Origin: Elysia marginata
Taxonomy: Eukaryota; Mollusca; Gastropoda; Plakobranchidae
Direction of reading: 5' to 3'
NCBI GenBank assembly: GCA_019649035.1
Contig: BMAT01011459.1
Coordinates: forward strand, 3,372 to 35,276
DNA: 31,905 nucleotides
Made by a program: the position numbers and the translations under genes. Below, one piece after another: positions 10,801-20,500 of the stretch. Numbering within the stretch: the stretch's first letter is position 1; every line of letters starts with the position of its first letter. The notes under the pieces were generated by a model. The model worked only from the letters and a program-made list of their open reading frames with translations. It had not been told where the DNA came from and ran no database searches.

Positions 10801-11332
10801 TACTCTTTTTATTAGGAAATTCAAATCATTACTGCTCTAAGAAAATGTCCAAATATTCTTGTCAAGTAAAAATTCATTAATCTTTCCGGTATGTCGCTAT
10901 TTGTGTACAAATCGTTGGCCCCATATCGATTTTTACCCAAACGTTAAATCTATATAACAAAAAATGCCCACTCAGTCATAAAAGCGTATATGGTGTCGCC
11001 CGATTTTCTGTTTCGTTAGCCAATAACTCTGCGCTCATTTCTACTACTACTGCTACCGCTACCACTAATACTAGTACTACTGAAGTACTAATACTGCTTC
11101 TGCTACTGCCACTACTACTACTGCTACTACTACTACTACCGCTATTACTATTACCACTACTACTACTTCTACCTATACCACCACTACTACTGCTACTACT
11201 GCTATGACTACTAGTACTGCTACAACTACTACTACAACTACTCCTACCACTACTGCTACTACTACTACTACTACTACCACTGCTACCATTGCTACCGTTG
11301 ATTGGAATATTGTAAAGGTACTACCACTACTG

Positions 11333-11376
<44 letters not shown>

Positions 11377-11561
11377 GCTGCTGCTACTGCTATTACTACT
11401 GCTACTACTCCACTACCACTAGTACTACTACTAATACTACTGCTGCTACTTTTTCTGCTACTATGGCTACTACTACTTCTACCACTACTACTTTTACTAC
11501 TACTACTACTATTACTACCACGACTACTACTACTACTACTACTACTNNNNNNNNNNNNNNN

Positions 11562-11594
<33 letters not shown>

Positions 11595-14500
11595 TACTAT
11601 TGAAGAGACTTCTGTAACACCGTCATTTCATCAGCTCATAAGGTTTGCTAGCCAAATAATAGTGTATGTAGTAATACAGCACTGCCGTTTTGGCCACATG
11701 ACATACAGAGTGGGGTTAAACTTTAAAAATCATTTTTATCATTACAATACCTATTTTATCATACATAATAATTCAGGCAGTTGCAAAATTGGTTAAATGG
11801 GGCATTCTTAGATTTTCGATTTCAGGTAAGGGCTGGTTAATGAAAAACTTAATTTTTTTTATCCATTTATTTTGCCATTTTTAGCACTTGACATATGGGG
11901 AAGGTTAAGGGAATTTACATGCTAAAGAGGCAGTTTTAATTTTTTAAAAATCAACCAAGAAACCCTTGGCAATGAAATATATGTTTTTCTTTTTAAATTT
12001 TCATTCTAAGAAATCTGTAAAATCTGTATGTGTGGTGCGTTTGAGGTTTCTTTTTTTTTTCAATAGAGTGTCATTTTTGGATAAACTGTGAAGTAATATT
12101 AGCAACAAGGATGAAATGTCTTTGAATTTCACTGTCATGTCTTTATACCTTTACCTTTGCCCTTGCAAATTACAAAAATTGTTCCATAATTTCTCCTGAC
12201 TCAAATAACTGAAGTATAAAGTTATAAGAACTTCATGAATCCAGTGTGAATGGACAAGAGCTTGAAGTTGAGTACTGGAGAGAGTTATTTTTATATGAAT
12301 CCTTTTACATTAGGAGGTAAGCTGATGCCTTCTTTTTTTTTTAAGAAAACAGCTTTAATTAATTTTTGAACATGAAATTTTCATCCTTTCAGTATTTTTG
12401 GCCATCAAACGTAAGACTTAAGAGTTTACTATTTGCTAAGAATGCATTCAATTTCATCTTTTCCACTTCTTTTACAGGTTTGTTTATCCGGATATGGATC
12501 AGCTCGCAGACGCTATTCACCATGTTGTTGAGCACTATGGGTAATTAAATTTGAAGAGTCACTTTTTACCCTACTTGAAATTTGTCAAAAATATGTTTGT
12601 TGTCTTCCACCGCCGAAGGCAGGCTCAAGATTTTGTAAGTTTGCCCCAGCAGGCCAATACACACCAAAGCAGATTCAACTCATATTTCAGAGCATTGCAG
12701 TTCGGCTGCCTATTAGGCGCTCAAATACAAAAATTCCACAAATTTTACACAGTGCCTTTAGCCAGTTACCCATTTTACAGGTGGGTGGACTGAAGAAAGT
12801 GTGGATAAAATGCTTTCCTAAGGCAGTTACTACATGCTTTGTGGTTGGGAATCAAACCTGCGTTAGCTGGATCACAAGTCTGATTTTGTAACCACTGAGC
12901 CATGCTGCTCCACAAATCAATGAAAACATTGCACTGCTTACACATATACATTATTAGGTAGAAGTCAAGAGCTTATCTGTTTCTTTTAAGATGAAGTGAG
13001 AGTCAAAAGTTTTCAATGCCATAACCATATTGAAAAAATACCGTGCATGCATGAATTTATAGTAAAAATTTTAATGCACTGAGAATGCCCATTTTCTTTT
13101 CATGTATTCCTCTGTTCCTTTCAGCCTCAAGACTTTCATTGGTTTTGGTGTTGGAGCTGGAGCAAATATTCTAGCAAGATATGAGGTAAGTGAACTGAAA
13201 GTGGTTATGATTTGTACTGCCATCAACCCAACCTGAAGTCAGACCAGTAAAGTTGAAGACTAATTCAAGTCTCAGGAGGGGTCAGAAATTAAAATTTTCA
13301 AGTCAAATACTTAAATACTTTGAACTGTGTCATAGTTTTGCAAGGAGTTTAGGGTAAAGTTAACAACTCTATGCTGAATCATTTCTGTATGTACTCAGCT
13401 CATATTTACTCTCAGAGTTTTTTTTACATGTTTGGTTTTTAGATTGGTTGTGTCTTGTTACATTGCCAATGATTCCCCCCTTATTGGTTATTAACAGTTT
13501 TGGGCACCTGTGTGCTAGACAGACCGGTGGTATTATGCATTCGTTGATGTGCTTGGTATGATCAATTGACAAACAACACCAGTTGTCTGGCCAAGCCTGG
13601 TCTGCCTGAAAACTTTGTAGGCATAACGTCTTGTATCTGGACAAGCTGGTTGAATTAGACTTACTTAGACCCGGCAAGATCATTGTATATATGATTAAAA
13701 TCAACAGTGGCTAACTAAAAATGTTGATAACAGTGTTTGACTAACAACTTAATTGCTTTGCAGATGACAAATATCATGTTTCAAAATAGGCTTTTTGTGG
13801 GAGCTTGAGGGCATCCCTGTTTATGTGTCATTATACCTGGTAGCTTTATTTTAATTTTTAATAAGTTAAAAGTAAAGCTACTAAAGTGATGTTCTCTTCT
13901 TCCTTCTTGTTCTCAGCTAAATCACCACGAGAAAGTGGACTCCCTCATCATGGTCAACCCAACAGCCAGTAAAAGTGGATGGATAGAATGGGGCTATCAG
14001 AAGGTCAGTCCTCTTTTGTTTTAGTATGGATCTATACCCATTGTGTTGACTTACCCATTTTAAAAATAAGATTTGTGTTTGAAAATTTGGTAAAAATGAA
14101 CTCAAATGTGATGAGCATTTCACATATAAAATTAAAAGTGTTAAACCTTTCTTAGAATTTGAATAATTTAAATTACAGCTGCTGTTCTAAGTATTGGAGT
14201 AGGTTGTCTCAACTTTTTAATTTTCCCAGTGATTCTATTTCATCATCTTCAGATGAACTCTTGGTACCTGTACAGTGGTCAACTTACTTCATTTACAGAG
14301 GAGTATTTGTTGTGGCACTGGTTTGGTAAGGTGAGTGGCATTTGCAGAAATAGCTTGATCTTTTTATAAAGGAACAAATTATTTTGAGCAGTCTTGAAGC
14401 ACTTTTTTCTTTCAGTTCCATTTTTGTAATTTACCGTGGCAGGCTGAACATATTTTCATATGGATCAAGAAGATACTGTTATCAAAATATCATTTTAAAG

Positions 14501-17500
14501 AGGAAAAGGTTTAAGTTTTTTGACTTTTTAAATATTGTCTCATATTCTCATCAGCTAAATGCAGGTTGTAATACTTTTGGAAGTAAAAAAGACACTCTCC
14601 TTGGGATCATTTATTTGAACTATGACAATTTTTGAAAAGGACATGTATACTTCAGAGCACTTATTTAAATCAATAAAGCATTATTTCTTTAATATCTTTT
14701 ATTTTGTTTCCTCAGAAAACAAGGTGGACTAACCATGACTTGATTCACTCTTATCAGGAATATATCAAGACCCTTAATGCTCAGAATCTTTCACTCTTCA
14801 TAGAAACCTTTCTAAAGTAAGTTATGAATCTTGCAAAAAGTTCAGAATTTTTTTGATAAGTTATTTGATGATTATTTCAGTGTTACTTATTGTATCATGA
14901 GAACCACTGCGTTAGTTTCATATCACAAAGTTGTATATAATTTTTTTTCGCAGTATAATTGCCTTAGAGGCCTCAGGTTTGACTTAAGGTTTTGGTGTAT
15001 ATCATCAAATGTGTTATCTCAAAATAAACATGAAACTACATCCTCTGTTACTCATTTAATAAACTTCTTCGTTTTAATTTATTTCCGTCATTTAAAAAAA
15101 AAAGTTTTAATTGAAAACTTCATAAATCATTACTGTTGTTTTATCTCTCCAATGTGAAACTTTTACTTTTTAAACTGAGAATTTTAGGAGTCAATGATGT
15201 TTTTCTTTTCTATTTGCAGGAGATCAGACTTAAACATAGTGAGAGAAATGGATCCTATGAGGAAAGTTTCAGCCAGAACAATAAGGTTTGTGACTTATAT
15301 TCCTTGTAAATTGTAAATGAGATGAGTGGTCTTTAAAATGACAAAAGCAACTTTAAAATAAATTTCATGGCCACCAGGACTCTAATTGCAAATGAAAAGG
15401 GTAGAGTCAAAATATGATTTTAAATTCAAGTCATTTATTCCCCAAAATTTTAAATTTTTTGTCTCTAGACCAAGTGTCAGAAGTGAAAGTTTTGTCAGTG
15501 AGGATTGTGTCCATGCAAGGTTTATTTGCTCTGTTGTTTTACAAGCAAACCAGAAGAAGATAGATGTTGGTTCTTGTTTGCCTCAAAGTTGGGCCTAACC
15601 ATTTGCTACACTTAGTTGAGTATATGTTCCATGTATTAAAGGTTCAACCCCAGAATGATTTCTGAATCTTTATGGATATTCACATCAGTTGCAGTGAGGC
15701 CATTCTTATTTAGTATGGATTAGGAAGGTGTTGGATATTTGGGAGAGTTTAAAAATGGGGGTATAATGGAAAGATAATGTTTTGAGTTAGTGGTAGTTGA
15801 ATAAGCTGTCTATATTTTCTCACTTCTATCATGCTTTTGCTTTGCCAGGTGCCGATCCTTGATTCTGACAGGTGATGACTCCCCTCACATGGATGATGCT
15901 GTGGAGATGAATGGGCGCATGCTACCTGAAGAAACGGACTTTATGAAGGTAGTCATCTCTGACTTTAAGGTTTAATATCCTGCTTTAAACAAAAAATCAA
16001 TGTGCCAAGGCTACATAAAATGTATCAAGTTTCTTTGAGGCACAATGTATGGAGGGCAAATCAAATTATTAATAGGATTTTATCATGATTATTGAGGAAA
16101 ATCATAAGATATTTTTTCAAACCTCTTTGGTATCACCAAAACAAATTCAAACCTCCCCCTCTTCCCTCCCTATAATTTTTCCATGTTGACGTAGTTCAAA
16201 ATTGACTGGTTTGGCACTTTCTTTCCTGACTTATTTTGATTTTTTTTTGCTGTGCCTCAATTGATAATGGGTTGCTGATTTCTTTTTTCCAGATTGGAGA
16301 CTGTGGTGGAATGCCCCTTGAGGAGCAGCCTGGGAAAGCTTGTGAAGCATTCCGTCTCTTTTTGCAGGGAATGGGATATGGTGAGATGGGGCACAATACT
16401 TTTAAAAACTTTCCTATATTTTCATAGAACTTTATCAAAATATTATGCCTGACAACCAGTCCTATTGATTCTATTGTTACTTTTTATTCCAAGTTAACAA
16501 CCTGATTTATTAATGACACCATCATAATTTTCTGGAGAAAATATTGTTACTTTTTGATAAATTAAACTATCAAGGGAAAAAGTAAATAATATCTAAATAT
16601 GGTGATTTTTGTTCTCAAAGTTGATATCAAATTCATTAGGACAGGTCAAAAGATATAATGTCTTGCGATCAGTGTAAATGAGTCGGGAGGCCGCAATTTT
16701 TACATTATATAAGACAATGATGTTTTGAACGACCTTTTTTTTTCTAGCTTTCAAATGTCAAAAATAGCATTAAATTATCCAAATTTTTGTGAAGGTGTTT
16801 GAAATTATGTTTATTGAAAATAGAGAGGAAAAGAGGAATAAATTTTCTTTGCAAAGGCATATTGTCAAATTACAGCTAATTTGCAACGGTTGCAAGACAT
16901 TGGTTTTGTTACAGAAAATTATTGGCAAATATTGTATTCTTGGAAACCCGAAGCTTATTTTCCTTAGATAAAGCTGTCGAAACTTTTGATAAGCAAACGT
17001 GTTCTAGATGGAGCTGAAGTTGATGCAGACTTCAACAAATGTTTTGGCAACTTTCACTGTTTTCGTGGTGACAAACGGCAAACTAAAGATTTGTACGACA
17101 AAGATATTCTCATGCAAATCATGATTGTAAACTCGCTAATTTTCCTTTGAAGGATCGGCAATGAATCGCATATACTTTTGGCATTCTAATATAATTTGAA
17201 TTTTTTAAAATAATTTCGTTGTCAAAAGAAAAAAAACTAAGTTTGTAAGGGTTCTTACCTTCCACAAAATTGGACTTTGCCTTGTAACTGCTGCATTTGT
17301 TTTTGTTGCCAAAAATTCTTAAATTTTTTGGGTCTAGTTTTTTCCCTGATTTTCACTCATTGGGTTATAAGTTATTTCTCTCATTCTGGCCTCAAACTAT
17401 CTATAATAAACCAAAGTAAAAAAGAATGAGTCATAAGATAGTCATGGCAATTTTTTTTTTGATCCATTGGTCCTGCCTTAAAAATCAAACTGCTCTGAAT

Positions 17501-20500
17501 GAATGAGACTCGGCTTATTTTGACATACATGACTGTGATCAAACTATATGAGAAAGTGTTGAACATTAACGAGAGCAGTGCTTGAGGGTAATGGCAATTA
17601 AAACTTGTTGTTTAAGTTCTGAAATTATTATTAGAATACCAATAAAATGCTTGGACTTAGAGTTGTGTGCGAGATCACCAATTGGCATCATTTTTTTCCA
17701 GCAAAAATAATTAATTGTTTGACTAGTTTTTTCAGTGAAATAAATCATTATCCTGATTAATATTAATTTAAAATTTGTCACCTCAGAGATGTACCAGTAT
17801 TGGACACTGTCTTGCACTATCCTCTGTCTCAGGCTGTTACTTTTTGCAGGCATAATGAAAATTCTTGCACATTTACTTCTGTCACTTTTAAGCAAGCCAA
17901 GAGCTAGCTACCATATTAATACGGTACCTGGCTTCACTTCCACCTAATCCTCAGTTTCTCCAGTATGCGAGCACAAATGAAACCTTTATTCTCAAAATCA
18001 ATATTATGAATTTTCACTATTTTCTGTGGGCAAATTCATTTCCTTTTTCATTATTTCTGTAGTGTTTTATTTTTTTGTTTGATTGATAAATGTGTGAAAT
18101 TGTATAAAAAACAAAGAACTATTTTTAATGCCTATGTAACATTAACAAAAGTGATTATTTTTAAGTTACTGTTTTACACAATGTAAAGTTTTTTCAACCT
18201 TCTAATTTTTTTGAGGCTTAACTACCGAACCAAATGAGAAAAGCTTTTGTACTTTCCCAAAATTTGAATTTGACTGCAGTCATTCTTTTACTGGTTTGAA
18301 TCTTTCTACACCCTTAATTGACGCTAAATGGCTAATGATATTTGAGGGAGCAAATAAAGGTGCATGTCATAGAGGTTGCGCCCAAGAAACCTTTTGAGGT
18401 GGAGTAAATGACACTAATATAACAAAGAGAAAGAGAAGTCTAGGCATGTAGGTCACAATAACTCTTTAGTTTATGCTATGCTGCTCTTTTGTTGCTTATC
18501 TGCCAACAAGGTTTCAGGATAGGGTAGGCAGAAATCTGCCTAGATTCAAGCAATTTATTACAACTGATTGGCCTTTTCTTTTTAAAATCAAATCTAAAAA
18601 GTCTATACATATGTACTCATTGTATGATCTCATAATTATGTCATAGGTAAACAGCAGCCCACATCTGTAATTGGTTTTCATATCAGTTATATCAAAACTT
18701 ATGCAAACAGTTTGATCAAATGTTTAACATTTTATTAAATCTCTTGTAAGGTGGCTTGTTCCAGCTTTTTATTCTAAATGCTGCAAGCTACTCTTACTAC
18801 TTCATTAGTGTCCTAAAATTGTATCTGTAAAAATGCCTATAAAACTGAAAGAAATCCCTGATTTAGCCCGGATCCCCCTATTTTGATGAAGATCCCTGAA
18901 AGATACAGATAGAGGTAGGCACCTCTGCATGTGCAACCTTTTTTTTAAGTTCTTACAAACAAAAATATGAACCTATGGTTTTCTTTTTTTTTTTACTGGA
19001 CGCTGACATGGCTATCTCAGGGTATATTTATCTATCATTCACTAGACTAAAATATTTTGGACACCATGAGCTCCTTTAGCATCACAGTTATTAATTTTGC
19101 TTTGACATTTTGTTGCCTTTTTGTATTAGTTTGCTTTGCATGTGTTTTGCTTTTCCAGTTCTCTAGATAAAGAAGGGAAGTTTATCAAACTTCTCTTTAG
19201 AGTTAAATAACAGCTATCATAACTCTTCTCTTGGAATTTGAAGCTATAAAATTAAATAAATGCCATAAAAATGCGTTGAGAGCTTTTTTATCTCAATGAT
19301 TTAATCTTAAAAAGGCGGAAAAGAATTGAACGATGTTCAGTAATTCAAATGACCCATTTTAACTAGTATATTTTTTATGTTAATTAATTTCCCAAATTAC
19401 ATATGTAGGTGTCAGGGTTATTACATCTTTAGAAGTAATTATACCAAAACTTAATGTTTAGAAGCCTTCAAACTTCAAGAGTCAAGGCTTATAACTGGTT
19501 TAAAGCTCTGTACAATGTGTTTCATACATCAGCGTCCACAGTCATTTAATAATAATAATAATAATAAGTGTATTTATATAAAGTACCTTTTAGAATAAAA
19601 TGAAATCTCAAAGTGCAATAGGTCTTAAGCAAATAAAGTTATTCTGACATTGTAAAATTAAACATTCCCCTTCCTCCACCGCTACCATAATAATTGAAGC
19701 AAAATTCTGAAAAAGAACAAAAAACAAACATCATTACACTAGGTAGTACAAATATGTAGACTTTTCTGATACAGACTTTACATTTGATTTTTTTTTTCTG
19801 TGTATATGTTTTTGGGTTTCTTATTTTCTTGAGTTTCTTTAAATGAATGTAAAATAAATGCATTAAGCCTGATAGCATGCCCAAAATTAGGGCTATTGAG
19901 ATTTCTCTGTTATCTCCAGTTAATGAATTAGTTATGAGCTGGTTTTTACAGTTTCATCTATCCTTTAAAGAGCTATTATGAATTAGACTCTCATTTTTTA
20001 GGGAATCTTTTCTTCAAATTTATCAATTTATTTAATCATAAATGTGTAACTGTAAGATTTGTTGACATGCTGGAAGGATTTATAATATTCCTGAAAATAT
20101 AAGTGCCTCTGTGTTTTTTAAATCATTGACCCACTTTCATCTCAAATTGTTAAGCTTAAAGTCTGCGATCTATTATCAAGAGCAACTATTTGTTTGAAGA
20201 AAACAGGCCTCTTAAAGAAGATAGGCCTCTTTCATATCTTTTATTTTTTAGAGAAAGTACTTTCATCGTATTTTGAGTAGTGCAAAGGTTGTGGGAAATT
20301 ATTAATGTGTCTTCAAAAGGCATTGTCAAAAAGTTCAGTGTGAAAACTTATGTGAACAGCTTCTCTGCATGGTAGATAATTAAAAAAAACCTCAAATAAA
20401 ACTGATGCAGCCTTTTTTAAAACTTTTTTTTAAAAACTGGACTAATTTTTCGTATACGTTATTAAAGAAAATTTGTTGTTAAAAAATTTTGCCAGTTTTT

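Larger units (their letters stand above)
8950..12477 (+). other. NDRG intron 4
   Basis: This 3.5-kb intron starts GTAGGT and ends TTTTACAG. It contains the (AAT)n/GCGC repeat near 9557 and the CTA array at 11041-11597; the remainder is AT-rich DNA without further recognisable features. Confidence 0.75.

Noticed and set aside
11204..11796. Open frames encoding Thr, Leu and Tyr runs
   Set aside because: They are translations of the CTA microsatellite, and one crosses the N gap.
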